From Nocardioides sp. CFH 31398 (GTDB taxonomy: Bacteria > Actinomycetota > Actinomycetes > Propionibacteriales > Nocardioidaceae), in NCBI RefSeq assembly GCF_022436705.1, contig NZ_JAKUHT010000006.1, forward strand, positions 62,001 through 126,000: a DNA stretch of 64,000 bases. The letters are read 5' to 3'. Under the pieces are notes generated by a model. That model did not search any database. It was not told the DNA's origin and saw only the letters and a list, made by a program, of their open reading frames with translations. Shown here piece by piece: positions 1 to 9,213 of the stretch. A program made the position numbers and the translations under genes. Within the stretch, counting starts at the first letter, position 1. Each line of letters opens with the position of its first letter.

Positions 1-447
1 GCGCACACCACCCGCTCGGTGCTGGGCGTCGCGGTCCCCATGGCCTCCGCGGTCGCGGACGTCGCCGCCGCACGCCGGGACTACCTCGACGAGTCCGGTG
101 GCCGCTACGTCCACGTCATCGCCGACGGCTCGATCGGCCGGTCCGGCGACCTGGCGAAGGCCATCGCCTGCGGCGCGGACGCCGTCATGGTGGGCTCGCC
201 GCTGGCCCGCGCGACCGACGCCCCCGGCAGGGGCTTCCACTGGGGCGCCGAGGCCCACCACCCCGAGCTCCCCCGCGGCGAGCGGGTCGAGTTCGGCACC
301 GTCGGCACCCTCGAGCAGATCCTCTTCGGCCCCTCCGAGGTCGCCGACGGCACCATGAACCTCATCGGCGCCCTCCGCCGGTCCATGGCGACCACCGGCT
401 ACACGGACCTCAAGGAGTTCCAGCGCATCGAGGTCATCGTCCAGTAG
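1..447 (+). CDS. guaB3: GuaB3-type IMP dehydrogenase family protein, C-terminal part
   Basis: Only the last 148 codons lie in the window, and the frame is open at the left edge. The visible part is the end of a TIM barrel: a [20 protein letters not shown] stretch, where family members hold the phosphate of IMP, then [11 protein letters not shown]. The tail is short and lacks the long flap and C-terminal loop of catalytic GuaB2. That matches the actinobacterial GuaB3 paralogue, which usually sits near guaB2 and guaA; guaA is 16 kb downstream here. Its exact activity is not established from sequence. A strong hairpin follows at 495-536. Confidence 0.85.
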   Translation, partial: AHTTRSVLGVAVPMASAVADVAAARRDYLDESGGRYVHVIADGSIGRSGDLAKAIACGADAVMVGSPLARATDAPGRGFHWGAEAHHPELPRGERVEFGTVGTLEQILFGPSEVADGTMNLIGALRRSMATTGYTDLKEFQRIEVIVQ

Positions 448-494
448 GCCGTCCCTGCGCGGTCGAGCTCCTCGAGACCGCCGGTCGGTCGAGG

Positions 495-536
495 TGTGGC
501 GGGCACGACCCCCGATCCGGGGTCGTACCCGCCACA
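495..536 (+). terminator. Long hairpin after guaB3
   Basis: Arms 495-512 and 519-536 pair over 18 positions with a single C/A mismatch (504 against 527) around a 6-base loop. It starts 47 bases after the guaB3 stop. No T-run follows, as is usual for high-GC actinobacterial terminators. Termination is inferred from structure and position. Confidence 0.7.
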
Positions 537-747
537 GATGCCCCCCCTGTGGAGATGTCCCCACACCCCGGAGGCCTCGTGGCTCGCCAGGGCTCGCTCC
601 CTGCTGACCACCCCCGTCGGGCTCGGGCCCCACAGACCACCCCGGCAGGCCCGCAGCGCGCCTGGTTGACACACCCAGGCGATGACGGTCGACTGTGGGG
701 TTCCGGCAGCACACACCACGGGCCCGGGCCCGGGAAGCGAGACGCTC
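537..747 (+). promoter_or_regulatory. Upstream region of the permease operon with a possible promoter
   Basis: The guaB3-permease gap (448-747) holds the hairpin above and then no recognisable gene. TTGACA at 666-671 is a perfect -35. The best -10 at 17 bases is only TCGACT (689-694), so the promoter is weakly supported. If real, transcription begins near 701, which excludes the upstream ATG at 682 and favours GTG 748, preceded by GGAAGCGA at 733-740. Confidence 0.35.
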
Positions 748-2172
748 GTGTCCGACAGCGCCGTACCGAAGGCCGAACCCGAGAGCGAGCTGAGGCGCTC
801 GATCACGGGACGCCTGCTGTTCTTCTACGTGCTGGGCGACGTCCTCGGCTCCGGCATCTACGTCCTGATCGGTGCGGTCGCCGGTGAGGTCGGCGGAGCG
901 TTCTGGGCGGCCTTCGCCGTCGGCGTCACCGTCGCCGCCTTCACCGGCCTGGCGTACGCCGAGCTCGCGACGAAGTACCCCCGGGCGGCCGGCGCCTCGC
1001 TCTACGTCAACAAGGCCTTCGGCAGCCGGGCCCTGACCTTCCTCACGACCGTGCTCTACCTGTCGGCGACCTTCGCCGCCGCCGGGTCGCTGGCCGCCGG
1101 CTTCGCCCGCTACTTCGGGCAGATCTGGTCGCTGCCGCCCGCGCTGCTGATCATGATCGTGTTCATCATCCTGCTGGCGATCGTCAACTACGTCGGCATC
1201 ACCGAGTCGGTCGTCATCAACATGGCGATGACGATCGTCGAGGTCACCGGCCTCGTGATCGTGTTGCTCATCGGCGCCATCTACGTCGGCCAGGGCAAGG
1301 CCGACTTCACGGTGCTCACCAACTTCAGCAGCGGCGACAACGTGGTGTTCGCGATCATCGCCGGCGTCGCCCTGGCCTTCTTCGCGATGACCGGGTTCGA
1401 GAACGCCGCGAACGTCGCCGAGGAGACGATCGACCCGTCGCGCAACTTCCCCCGCGCGCTGATCGGGGGCATGGCGGCGGCCGGGGTCATCTACGTCCTG
1501 GTCTCGATGTCGGCGGCGCTCGTCGTCCCGGTCGACACGCTCGCGAGCTCCGACGCCGCGCTGCTCGAGGTCATCCGCGCCGGGATCCTCCCGATCTCGG
1601 TGTCGGTCATGGTCCTCGTCTTCGCCATCATCGCGATGGTGGCCATCACCAACACCACGCTGGTGCAGGTCGTCACGCAGTCGCGGATCCTCTACGGCAT
1701 GGCCCGCGAGGACGTCGTCCCCGCGGCCTTCGCCAAGGTCCACCCGACCCGCCGCAGCCCCGTGGTGGCCCTGGTGTTCTCCGCGGTCGTCGTGATCGCG
1801 CTGCTGGTCGCCGGCGACCTGCTGAACCGGATCGGCCTCCAGGTCGACATCGTCGAGAGGCTCGCCGCCGTCACGGTCGTGCTGCTGCTCGTCGTGTACG
1901 CCGGCGTCATCGTCGCCTGCCTGAAGCTGCGGGGCAGCGACGAGACGTCCGACACCTTCCGTGCCCCGACGGCCCTGCTGCTCGTGGGCCTGGTCGGCAA
2001 CGTCGTCCTGCTCTACTACGTGATCTCCACCGATCCCGGCTCGCTGATCTGGTGCGCCGGACTGGTGGCGGTGGGCTTCGTGCTGTTCGTCGCCGAGCTC
2101 GCCCTCGGCAAGCGTGACCGTCCCGCGGGTGTGCGGCGCGGGGAGCCCATCGACGGGAAGAAGGACCACTGA
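748..2172 (+). CDS. APC-family amino-acid permease
   Basis: Predicted inner-membrane transporter of 474 residues with about 12 hydrophobic segments. The first helix carries GSGIYVLIGAVAG, the substrate-binding glycine motif of amino acid-polyamine-organocation permeases. Later GFENAANVAEETIDPSRNFP matches the helix 6 region of the family. The substrate cannot be read from sequence. GTG 748 was chosen because it follows a purine-rich GGAAGCGA and the protein then starts just before the cytoplasmic N-terminus; ATG 682 is an in-frame alternative. The stop shares one base with the ATG of the universal stress protein, so the two are cotranscribed, a common pairing of transporter and nucleotide-binding partner. 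Confidence 0.85.
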   Translation: MSDSAVPKAEPESELRRSITGRLLFFYVLGDVLGSGIYVLIGAVAGEVGGAFWAAFAVGVTVAAFTGLAYAELATKYPRAAGASLYVNKAFGSRALTFLTTVLYLSATFAAAGSLAAGFARYFGQIWSLPPALLIMIVFIILLAIVNYVGITESVVINMAMTIVEVTGLVIVLLIGAIYVGQGKADFTVLTNFSSGDNVVFAIIAGVALAFFAMTGFENAANVAEETIDPSRNFPRALIGGMAAAGVIYVLVSMSAALVVPVDTLASSDAALLEVIRAGILPISVSVMVLVFAIIAMVAITNTTLVQVVTQSRILYGMAREDVVPAAFAKVHPTRRSPVVALVFSAVVVIALLVAGDLLNRIGLQVDIVERLAAVTVVLLLVVYAGVIVACLKLRGSDETSDTFRAPTALLLVGLVGNVVLLYYVISTDPGSLIWCAGLVAVGFVLFVAELALGKRDRPAGVRRGEPIDGKKDH

Positions 2173-2636
2173 TGGCCACGAAGGGGATGCACGTCGTCGT
2201 GGCGACGGACGGCTCGAAGCAGTCGCTCGCCGCCGCCAAGCACCTGATGTCCTTCGCCGACCCGGAGAAGATCGCCGAGATCTCCGTGGTGGGCGTGATC
2301 AGCCCGTACGCCTCCGTCGCCTTCGCCGACGACATCTCGGGCCGCGACGACCCGGACCAGTCGTTCCGCGACGCCGCCAACGACGCCGTGGCCACCGTCG
2401 CCGGGGTGCTCGAGGGCTGGGGACCGAAGGTGTCGAAGAAGGTCCGCAGCGGCTCCCCGGCGAACGAGATCGTCAAGGCCGCCACCGCGGTGGGTGCCGG
2501 CCTCGTGGTGGTGGCCAGCGGAGGTCGCGGCCTGTCCGAGACGATCCTGCTCGGCAGCACCGCCCAGCGCGTCCAGCACTCCGCACCGTGCCCCGTCCTC
2601 GTCGTGCGACCCGCGAAGCGCAAGAAGAGGAAGTGA
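2172..2636 (+). CDS. Universal stress protein (UspA family)
   Basis: Small cytoplasmic UspA-fold protein of 154 residues. It starts MHVVVATDGSKQSLAAAKH, the usual first strand and acidic residue, and ends with the ATP-binding loop GGRGLSETILLGSTAQ followed by PCPVLVVRP. It is therefore likely of the ATP-binding type. A lysine/arginine-rich tail (RPAKRKKRK) closes the protein. It overlaps the permease stop by one base and the next gene by four (GTGA). The context suggests it modulates the permease, which is inference. Confidence 0.88.
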   Translation: MATKGMHVVVATDGSKQSLAAAKHLMSFADPEKIAEISVVGVISPYASVAFADDISGRDDPDQSFRDAANDAVATVAGVLEGWGPKVSKKVRSGSPANEIVKAATAVGAGLVVVASGGRGLSETILLGSTAQRVQHSAPCPVLVVRPAKRKKRK

Positions 2637-3478
2637 CCCTGCGGCTCGCCGCCGCCCAGGCGGAGGCCGTCGCCGCCCACGACACCGACGGGCTCGCGGC
2701 GAACGCGACCACGGCCGCACGCCTGGTCGACCGCGCCGCCGACGAGGGGGCGCGGGTGGTCGTGCTCCCCGAGGCCTTCCTGACCGGGTACGACGCCGCC
2801 GTGCTCGCGGGCCCGCTGCCCGGGCCGGGCGACCTCGACTCGGCCTGGCTGGACCCGCTGCGGGAGGCCGTCGAGCGCACCGGGGTGGTGGCGCTGGTCG
2901 GCGTCGCCCTGGACCGCGGCGGCTCACGCACCCTGTCGCTCCTCCTCGCCGCGCCGGGTCGCCAGGAGGTCGTCTACGACAAGCAGCACCTCGACGGCCC
3001 CGAGCGCCCCGCCTTCACGCCGGGCGCCCACGGCGTCCTCCTCGACGTCGACGACCACCTGCTCGGGCTGAGCGTCTGCTACGACGGGTGCTTCCCGGAG
3101 CACGCGCGCGCCGCGGCGGACGCGGGCGCGGTTGGCTACCTCGCGTCGGCGGCGTACTTCACCGGGGGAGAGCACCGCGCCGACCTCTACTACCGGGCGC
3201 GAGCCCTGGACAACGGCATGTACGTCGCGTTCGCCGGGCTCACCGGGCGCTGCGGCAGCGGGGACTTCATCGGCGCGTCCGCCGTCCACGACCCCGAGGG
3301 ACGCACCCTGGCGCGGCTCGGTCGGGAGGAGGGCGTCGCGGTGGCCGACCTCGACCCCGACCTCGTCGCGGCCACCCGCGCCCGCCACACCATGACCGCG
3401 GACCACCGCGCCTCGCTGGGCGACATGGTCCGGCTGACGGTCCGAGGGACCTGCCCGCGGGGCCTCAGCGCATCGTGA
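2633..3478 (+). CDS. Carbon-nitrogen hydrolase (nitrilase superfamily)
   Basis: 281-residue amidase-fold enzyme. The catalytic triad is visible: Glu47 in VVLPEAF, Lys117 in VYDKQHL and Cys149 in SVCYDGCFPE. This class hydrolyses C-N bonds of amides or ureides. The substrate is unknown, but cotranscription with an amino-acid permease points to a nitrogenous compound taken up by that permease. GTG 2633 overlaps the previous stop in a GTGA, the best start. The 3' end overlaps the facing membrane-protein gene by 14 bases. Confidence 0.85.
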   Translation: MTLRLAAAQAEAVAAHDTDGLAANATTAARLVDRAADEGARVVVLPEAFLTGYDAAVLAGPLPGPGDLDSAWLDPLREAVERTGVVALVGVALDRGGSRTLSLLLAAPGRQEVVYDKQHLDGPERPAFTPGAHGVLLDVDDHLLGLSVCYDGCFPEHARAAADAGAVGYLASAAYFTGGEHRADLYYRARALDNGMYVAFAGLTGRCGSGDFIGASAVHDPEGRTLARLGREEGVAVADLDPDLVAATRARHTMTADHRASLGDMVRLTVRGTCPRGLSAS

Positions 3479-3962
3479 TGCCGGAGAGGTCCGCGCGGAG
3501 GGTCGTCTTGGCGCCGTCGGCCTCGAGCGCGTCGGCGGTCCTGCCGACCGGGCGTGACCAGGGGTAGCAGTGGAAGGCGAGGCCGAGGCAGGTCAGCGCG
3601 GCCGAGAGCCCGACCAGCAGGACCGGCTCGGGCGTGGGGAAGGCGAACGCGAGGGCGACGGTCACGACGAACGGGGCCTCGACGAGCGCGAAGCGCAAGA
3701 TCATCCCGGTCCGGAAGCGCTCCACGGCCAGGGCGCGGGCGCGGTCCGGCTCGGTGCCGGCCGGGATCGGCGGCACGGTGTAGCCGACGAGCTCGGCCGC
3801 CACGATCCCCGCGACGCTGAGCACGGGGACGACGTACGGCCAGATCCCCCACTCCGCCCCGGGGTCGTTCGTCGCCGCGAAGTAGATCGCGACGGTGACG
3901 ATCAGCGGCGCGCCGATCAGGGTGGACGCGAGCGTGGTGACGGACTGGCGCATGGCCGACAT
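3465..3962 (-). CDS. Small four-helix membrane protein, unknown function
   Basis: 165 residues with four hydrophobic segments (near LIGAPLIVTVAIYF, VVPVLSVAGIVAAEL, LVEAPFVVTVALAF and VLLVGLSAALTCLG) and a short charged loop. No catalytic motif is evident and the family was not recognised. ATG 3962 was chosen; the frame stays open upstream but runs into the xylB promoter. The gene is divergent from xylB and overlaps the hydrolase gene tail-to-tail by 14 bases. Whether it belongs to the xylose locus is unclear. Confidence 0.6.
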   Translation of the reverse strand: MSAMRQSVTTLASTLIGAPLIVTVAIYFAATNDPGAEWGIWPYVVPVLSVAGIVAAELVGYTVPPIPAGTEPDRARALAVERFRTGMILRFALVEAPFVVTVALAFAFPTPEPVLLVGLSAALTCLGLAFHCYPWSRPVGRTADALEADGAKTTLRADLSGITMR

Positions 3963-4002
3963 GATCCCGCACGCCGCCTCGCCGCGGCCGCGGACGACCC
4001 TG

Positions 4003-4041
4003 TTGACAATTAGTACGAGGCTCGTACTTAATAGGGGTGTG
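4003..4041 (+). promoter_or_regulatory. xylB promoter with operator palindrome; leaderless start
   Basis: TTGACA (4003-4008) is a perfect -35. CTTAAT (4027-4032) fits a -10 at 18 bases and places +1 at 4039, exactly the GTG of xylB. The spacer contains a perfect inverted repeat, AGTACGAG (4012-4019), one base, CTCGTACT (4021-4028). A repressor bound there would block polymerase. The obvious candidate is the ROK protein encoded at the end of the operon (inference). Confidence 0.75.
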
Positions 4042-5433
4042 ACGCTGGTCATGGGCATCGACTCCTCCACCCAGTCCTGCAAGGCCGTCCTCGTGGACGC
4101 CGCGGACGGGACCCTCGTCGACTCCAGGGCGACCCCCCACCCACCGGGGACGACGGTCGACCCGCGCGCCTGGTCCGCGGCCGTCGACGAGGCCACGGCC
4201 GGCCTGCTCGAGCGCGCCGACGCCGTCGCCGTGGGCGGCCAGCAGCACGGCATGGTCGCGCTGGACGACGCCGGCACACCGGTGCGTGACGCCCTGCTGT
4301 GGAACGACACCCGCTCGGCCGACGCCGCCGTGCGGCTCGTCGAGGAGATGGGTGGTCCGCAGGCCTGCGCGGACGCCGTCGGCAGCGTCCTCGTCGCCTC
4401 CTTCACCTCGACCAAGCTGCGCTGGCTCCGTGACGCCGAGCCCGAGCACGCCGCCGCCGTGCGCCGGGTCCTGCTGCCGCACGACTGGGTCTCGCTCCAC
4501 CTCGCCGCGCCCGGCAGCGAGCCGTGGACCGACCGCGGTGACGCGTCGGGCACCGGCTACTGCGACCCCGCCACCGGGGAGTGGCGCCACGACCTGGCCG
4601 CGGCCGCGCTCGGCCACGAGGTCGCCCTGCCCCGGCTCGTCGCGCCCGGCGAGGTCGCCGCCACGACGCGGGCCGGCGCCTCGATCGGTGCGGGCACCGG
4701 CGACAACATGGCCGCCGCCCTCGGGCTCGGGCTGGCCACCGGCGACGTCCTGGTCTCGATCGGCACCTCCGGGGTCGCCTCCGCGGTCAGCGCGACACCC
4801 GTCGCCGACGGCAGCGGCGTGGTCACCGGCTTCGCGGACGCCGCCGGCGGCTGGCTGCCGATGGTCACCACGATGAACGCGGCGGGGATCCTCGACCTCC
4901 AGGCCACCTTGCTCGGCGTCGACCACGCCGGCCTCGCCGACCTCGCGCTGTCCGCCGAGGTGGGCGCCGGCGGCGTCGTGCTGTCCCCGTACTACGGCGG
5001 GGAGCGGACCCCGAACCGCCCGGGCGCCACCGGCACCTGGACCGGGCTGCGGCCCACCACGACCCGCGCCGACCTCGCCCGTGCCGCCGTGGAGGCCCTG
5101 CTCTGCAGCCTCGCCGAGGCCGTCGACCGCCTGGTCGCCGAGACCGGCCAGCAGCCGCGCCGCGTGCTGATGGTCGGCGGCGCCACCCGCAGCCCCGCCG
5201 TCCGCGCCCTCGCCCCCGCCTTCCTCGGCCACCCCGTGGTCCTGCCCCCGGCGGGGGAGTACGTCGCCCGCGGGGCGGCGCGACAGGCCGCCTGGGCGCT
5301 CTCCGGGGCCGAGCAACCCCCGGAGTGGGCGCTCGCCGGCGAGGAGCAGCTCGCCCTCGACGACGCGCTGGCGGCCCGCTGCGCCGACGTGCGCGCGGCG
5401 TACGCCGACCTGCGCGACGCCACCACCCCCTGA
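4039..5433 (+). CDS. xylB: Xylulokinase
   Basis: 464-residue FGGY-family kinase that phosphorylates D-xylulose to xylulose 5-phosphate. The N-terminus [16 protein letters not shown] is the ATPase-domain phosphate loop, [11 protein letters not shown] the characteristic xylulokinase stretch, and LLWNDTRS the FGGY signature region. The second domain contains IGTSG and MVGGATRSP nucleotide-binding segments. GTG 4039 is taken as start because the promoter predicts transcription from that base; ATG 4051 is the alternative. xylA follows after 49 bases, giving an isomerase-kinase operon that feeds the pentose phosphate pathway. Confidence 0.92.
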   Translation: MTLVMGIDSSTQSCKAVLVDAADGTLVDSRATPHPPGTTVDPRAWSAAVDEATAGLLERADAVAVGGQQHGMVALDDAGTPVRDALLWNDTRSADAAVRLVEEMGGPQACADAVGSVLVASFTSTKLRWLRDAEPEHAAAVRRVLLPHDWVSLHLAAPGSEPWTDRGDASGTGYCDPATGEWRHDLAAAALGHEVALPRLVAPGEVAATTRAGASIGAGTGDNMAAALGLGLATGDVLVSIGTSGVASAVSATPVADGSGVVTGFADAAGGWLPMVTTMNAAGILDLQATLLGVDHAGLADLALSAEVGAGGVVLSPYYGGERTPNRPGATGTWTGLRPTTTRADLARAAVEALLCSLAEAVDRLVAETGQQPRRVLMVGGATRSPAVRALAPAFLGHPVVLPPAGEYVARGAARQAAWALSGAEQPPEWALAGEEQLALDDALAARCADVRAAYADLRDATTP

Positions 5434-5482
5434 CCCGCTCAGCCCTGACCCGAACCCCAGCCCCACCCACCCGAGGAGCCCC

Positions 5483-6646
5483 ATGAGCCTGCCCGTCCCG
5501 ACCCCCGCCGACCGCTTCTCCTTCGGTCTGTGGACCGTCGGCTACACCGGACGCGACCCGTTCGGCGAGGCCACCCGCGCCCCGCTCGACCCCGTCCACT
5601 CCCTCGAGAAGCTCGCCGAGCTCGGGGCCTACGGCGTGAACTTCCACGACGACGACCTCATCCCGTTCGGCAGCGACGACGCCGAGCGTGGCCGCATCCT
5701 CGACCGCTTCCGCAAGGGCCTGGCCGACACCGGTCTGGCGGTCACCACGGCGACCACGAACCTCTTCTCCCACCCGGTCTTCAAGGACGGCGCCTTCACC
5801 GCCAACGACCGCGACGTGCGTCGCTTCGCGCTGCGCAAGGTCATGCGCAACATCGACCTGGCCGCCGAGCTGGGCGCCGAGGTCTACGTGTGCTGGGGCG
5901 GCCGCGAGGGCGCCGAGTCCGGCGCCGCCAAGGACGTCGCCACCGCGCTCGACCGCTTCCGCGAGGCCTTCGACGTGCTCGGCGACTACGTCGTCGAGCG
6001 TGGCTACGACATCCGCTTCGCGATCGAGCCGAAGCCGAACGAGCCCCGCGGCGACATCCTCCTGCCGACGGTCGGCCACGCGCTCGCGTTCATCGAGCAG
6101 CTCTCGCGTCCCGAGCTGGTCGGCGTGAACCCCGAGGTGGGCCACGAGGAGATGGCGGGCGTCAACGCCGCCCACGGCTACGCCCAGGCCCTGTGGGCGG
6201 GCAAGCTCTTCCACATCGACCTGAACGGCCAGCACGGCCCCCGCTACGACCAGGACCTCCGGTTCGGGGCCGGCAACGTGCGCGGCGCCTTCTGGGTCGT
6301 CGACACCCTGCTCGCCGGCGGGTACGACGGCGTCGTCCACTTCGACTACAAGCCCGTCCGCACCGACGGCGAGGACGGCGTGTGGGAGTCGGCCAAGGCC
6401 TGCATGACGAACTACCTCGTCCTGCGCGACAAGGTCCGCGCCTTCCGCGCCGACCCCGAGGTCCACGAGGCCCTCGCCGCCTCGCGCGTGCACGAGCTGT
6501 CCCAGCCGACCCTGGCGCCGGGCGAGACCATCGCCGACCTGCTCGCCGCCCCGGCGGAGGACCCGGAGGAGATGGCGGCCCGCAGCATGGGCTACGAGCG
6601 GCTCGACCAGCTCGCGCTGGAGCACCTGTACGGCGTCCGCGGCTGA
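5483..6646 (+). CDS. xylA: Xylose isomerase
   Basis: 387-residue isomerase of the short actinomycete class, interconverting D-xylose and D-xylulose. Visible active-site parts: [11 protein letters not shown] (His55, Asp58), [19 protein letters not shown] (metal-binding Glu), NPEVGHEEM (Glu and His), [17 protein letters not shown] (the aspartates of metal site 2) and HFDYKP. All metal ligands appear intact. The ATG is preceded by GAGGAG. The stop is one base from the GTG of the ROK regulator, so the three genes form one transcript. Confidence 0.96.
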   Translation: MSLPVPTPADRFSFGLWTVGYTGRDPFGEATRAPLDPVHSLEKLAELGAYGVNFHDDDLIPFGSDDAERGRILDRFRKGLADTGLAVTTATTNLFSHPVFKDGAFTANDRDVRRFALRKVMRNIDLAAELGAEVYVCWGGREGAESGAAKDVATALDRFREAFDVLGDYVVERGYDIRFAIEPKPNEPRGDILLPTVGHALAFIEQLSRPELVGVNPEVGHEEMAGVNAAHGYAQALWAGKLFHIDLNGQHGPRYDQDLRFGAGNVRGAFWVVDTLLAGGYDGVVHFDYKPVRTDGEDGVWESAKACMTNYLVLRDKVRAFRADPEVHEALAASRVHELSQPTLAPGETIADLLAAPAEDPEEMAARSMGYERLDQLALEHLYGVRG

Positions 6647-6647
6647 C

Positions 6648-7970
6648 GTGCCCGACCGCACGCGCGCCCGGGCGGGCGTCGCGGCAGCGGGGGTGACGGC
6701 GGAGGCCGTCACCCCCGACGACCTGCGGCGCGCCACCACCGCGCGGGTCCTGCGCACGCTGCGCGAGGAGGGGCCGGCGAGCCGGGTCGAGCTCGCCGGC
6801 CGCACCGGCCTGTCGAAGGCCACCGTCGGCGTCGTCGTCGCGCGGCTGGAGCGCCTCGGCCTGCTCGGGGCCGCCGAGGCGTCCGAGGTGGGGGAGCCCG
6901 GCGCCGGGTCCGGTCCCGGGTCCGCCGCCGGGGCCGCGACGCGTGGGCGTCCCGCCCGGCCGGTGGCCCTGCGCCCCGGCGCCTGCTGGGGCCTCGGTCT
7001 CGAGGTGAACGTCGACTACGTCGCCGTCGCCGCGGTCGACCTCGCCGGTGTCGTGCTGACGGTCCAGGTGTGCGCGGTCCGGGCGACGTCGACGGGGGAC
7101 GAGCGGCTCACCGTCCTGCTCGACCTCCTCGCCGAGGTGCTCGCCTCGCCCACCTGCCCGGACCGCCACGGCCTGCTCGGCGCCGTCGTCGCCATCCCCG
7201 GCCTCGTCGACGCCGCCCGCCACCGCGTGACCTGGGCGCCCAACCTCGGCGCCGAGGGCGACGAGGTGGGTCCCCGCCTCGCGGAGCTGCTGGGACCCGA
7301 GGTGACCGTGCACGTCGACAACGACGCCACCTGCGCGGCGTACGGCGAGCGCTGGCACGGCGCGGCGCAGGGCGCGGCGCACTCGCTCTACCTCACGGGC
7401 ACCGTCGGCATCGGCGCCGGGATCGTGGCCGACGGTCGCGTCCTCCGCGGCGCGGTTGGCAACGCGGGCGAGGTCGGCCACGTCCCCCTCGGGCGCCCCG
7501 GCGCGCCCTGCGGCTGCGGCCGCACCGGGTGCTGGGAGACCGCGGTCGGCCTGGGCGCCATGCTCGCCGCCGTCGGCGCGGAGGAGTCCGGGACGCCGGT
7601 CGAGTCGGCCGCGGCCGTCGCCGAGCGGGCCCGCACGGTCCCGTCGGTGCGGGCCGGGCTGGAGGCGGTGGCCGAGGACCTGGCCCGCGGTCTCGCGGTG
7701 CTGGTCAGCGTCGTCGACCCGGAGGTGGTCGTGCTCGGCGGCTACTTCACCGCCCTCACCGAGCACCTGCTGCGACCGGCCGCGGAGCGTCTCGACGGGC
7801 TCCTGCCGTCGCCCGCGCAGCGCCGGCCCCCGCTGGTGGCGGGCCGGCTCGGCATCACCGCCGCGGCCGTCGGGGCGGCCGAGCTCGCGATGGAGCCGGT
7901 GGTGGCCGGACAGGTGGGGCTGCCGGAGCCCGCCACCGCGCCCGGCGGGCGGGGCGTCACGCCGGCGTGA
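6648..7970 (+). CDS. xylR: ROK-family repressor of the xylose operon
   Basis: 440-residue ROK regulator. A winged helix-turn-helix (about residues 27-75, with SRVELAGRTGLSKATVGVVV) is joined by a Gly/Ala-rich linker to a sugar-kinase-like domain. Ligand and metal motifs are present: VDNDATCAAYGE, GTVGIGAGIV, NAGEVGHVPLG and the zinc motif CGCGRTGCWE. It is cotranscribed with xylBA, so it most likely represses the operon from the palindrome at 4012-4028 and is relieved by xylose; this is inferred. Its stop lies in a palindrome shared with the convergent second ROK gene. Confidence 0.82.
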   Translation: MPDRTRARAGVAAAGVTAEAVTPDDLRRATTARVLRTLREEGPASRVELAGRTGLSKATVGVVVARLERLGLLGAAEASEVGEPGAGSGPGSAAGAATRGRPARPVALRPGACWGLGLEVNVDYVAVAAVDLAGVVLTVQVCAVRATSTGDERLTVLLDLLAEVLASPTCPDRHGLLGAVVAIPGLVDAARHRVTWAPNLGAEGDEVGPRLAELLGPEVTVHVDNDATCAAYGERWHGAAQGAAHSLYLTGTVGIGAGIVADGRVLRGAVGNAGEVGHVPLGRPGAPCGCGRTGCWETAVGLGAMLAAVGAEESGTPVESAAAVAERARTVPSVRAGLEAVAEDLARGLAVLVSVVDPEVVVLGGYFTALTEHLLRPAAERLDGLLPSPAQRRPPLVAGRLGITAAAVGAAELAMEPVVAGQVGLPEPATAPGGRGVTPA

Positions 7971-7971
7971 C
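7956..7971. repeat. 16-bp palindrome containing both convergent stop codons
   Basis: GTCACGCCGGCGTGAC is a perfect palindrome. It contains the TGA of the plus-strand ROK gene (7968-7970) and the TGA of the minus-strand ROK gene (7959-7957). Both proteins therefore end in Val-Thr-Pro-Ala. It could serve as a compact hairpin terminator for both operons. Confidence 0.75.
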
Positions 7972-9207
7972 GGCCCCCGACCCGAGCGCCCGGGCGGCGT
8001 CGGGCAGCGCGGTCGCGAGGACGCCGGCCGGGTCGGCCAGCAGCGGCTCGAAGGCGAGCTCGGCGGCGCCGAGCAGCACCGAGTCGCCGTCGAGACCGGG
8101 CAGGGCCAGCGAGACCGACTCGAGCGGGGCGGTGAGGGCGGTGGCCTCGAAGCCCGCGCGGACGTCGTCCGGCACGAGCCGGAACAGCGAGCGGAAGTAG
8201 CCGCCCATCACGACGACCTGCGGGTTCAGCACGTTGACGATCCCGGCCAGGCCCTCGCCCAGCTCGCGTCCGACGTCGTCGAGACCGGGCGGGGCGACGT
8301 CGTACCGCTCGAGCACGAGGTCGAGCTCGGCCACCTCGTCGTCCGCGCAGCCGATGGTGCGGGCGATCACGTGCCCGCCGACGGCGGTCTCCCAGCAGCC
8401 GCGCGCGCCGCAGTGGCACGCACGGTCGGCGGGGCTCAGGGCCAGGTGGCCGACCTCCCCGGCGTACCCGCCGGCGCCCGCCAGCGGCACCCCGCCGGAG
8501 ACGACGCCCGCCCCGACGCCGACGTTGCCGGAGACGTAGACGAGGTCGTCGATGTCGATGCCGACGCCGCGGTGGTGCTCGGAGAGGGCCCCGAGGTCCG
8601 CGTCGTTGCCGACGCGGAGAGGGACCTCGACCCCGAGCGCGGCGAGGACCATCGGCCCGGGGGACACGTCCGACCAGCCGAGGTTCGGGGCCAGGCGGAC
8701 CATGCCGTCCCGGCGGCGGACCATGCCCGGCACCGCCAGCCCGATGCCGGCGAGGGACGAGACCGGCGGGGCGTCGACGACGACCCGGCGCACGAGCCCG
8801 GCGATGTCGGCTGCGACGCGCCACGCCTCCCGGTCGTCGTGGACGCGGGCCTGGACCCGCGCGCGGATCCGGCCGCCGAGGCCCACGCGGGCCGCGGTGA
8901 CCCGGTCGACCCCGAGGTCGACGGCGACCACGTACGGGCCGTCGTCGGCGACGCCGACCCCCTGGGACGGGCGGCCGGCGCCCTGCCGGGGAGCGGTCCG
9001 GGCCGCGGTGGACTCGGTCAGGCCCAGCTCGACCAGCTCGGCGACCAGGCCGGCGATGGTGCTGCGGTTGAGCCCCATCGCGCTGGTGAGCTCGGCCCGC
9101 GACACCGGCCCGGGTGCGAGGTGCACCTGCCGCAGCAGCGTCGAGAGGTTGTGGCGTCGTACCGCCTCCTGGTTGGTCCCGGTCCCGCGACGGTGTGCGG
9201 TGACCAC
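7957..9207 (-). CDS. ROK-family regulator of the sugar ABC operon
   Basis: 416-residue ROK protein. The N-terminal helix-turn-helix is in RRHNLSTLLRQ to LNRSTIAGLVAELV. The sugar-kinase-like domain carries VGNDADLGAL, GNVGVGAGVV, YAGEVGHLAL and the zinc motif CHCGARGCWE. GTG 9207 is six bases from the permease stop, so it is the last gene of the ABC operon and probably autoregulates it from the operator at 12599-12613. The ligand is likely the transported sugar. It differs clearly from the xylB-linked ROK protein, so the two are not a recent duplication. Confidence 0.8.
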   Translation of the reverse strand: MVTAHRRGTGTNQEAVRRHNLSTLLRQVHLAPGPVSRAELTSAMGLNRSTIAGLVAELVELGLTESTAARTAPRQGAGRPSQGVGVADDGPYVVAVDLGVDRVTAARVGLGGRIRARVQARVHDDREAWRVAADIAGLVRRVVVDAPPVSSLAGIGLAVPGMVRRRDGMVRLAPNLGWSDVSPGPMVLAALGVEVPLRVGNDADLGALSEHHRGVGIDIDDLVYVSGNVGVGAGVVSGGVPLAGAGGYAGEVGHLALSPADRACHCGARGCWETAVGGHVIARTIGCADDEVAELDLVLERYDVAPPGLDDVGRELGEGLAGIVNVLNPQVVVMGGYFRSLFRLVPDDVRAGFEATALTAPLESVSLALPGLDGDSVLLGAAELAFEPLLADPAGVLATALPDAARALGSGAVTPA

Positions 9208-9213
9208 GCCGGC

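Noticed and set aside
682..747. Permease start at ATG 682.
   Set aside because: It would overlap the TTGACA-based promoter, lacks a ribosome-binding site and adds 22 residues with no family-like features.
3895..4038. In-frame upstream extension of xylB to ATG 3895.
   Set aside because: It runs through the xylB promoter and operator and antisense into the membrane-protein gene.
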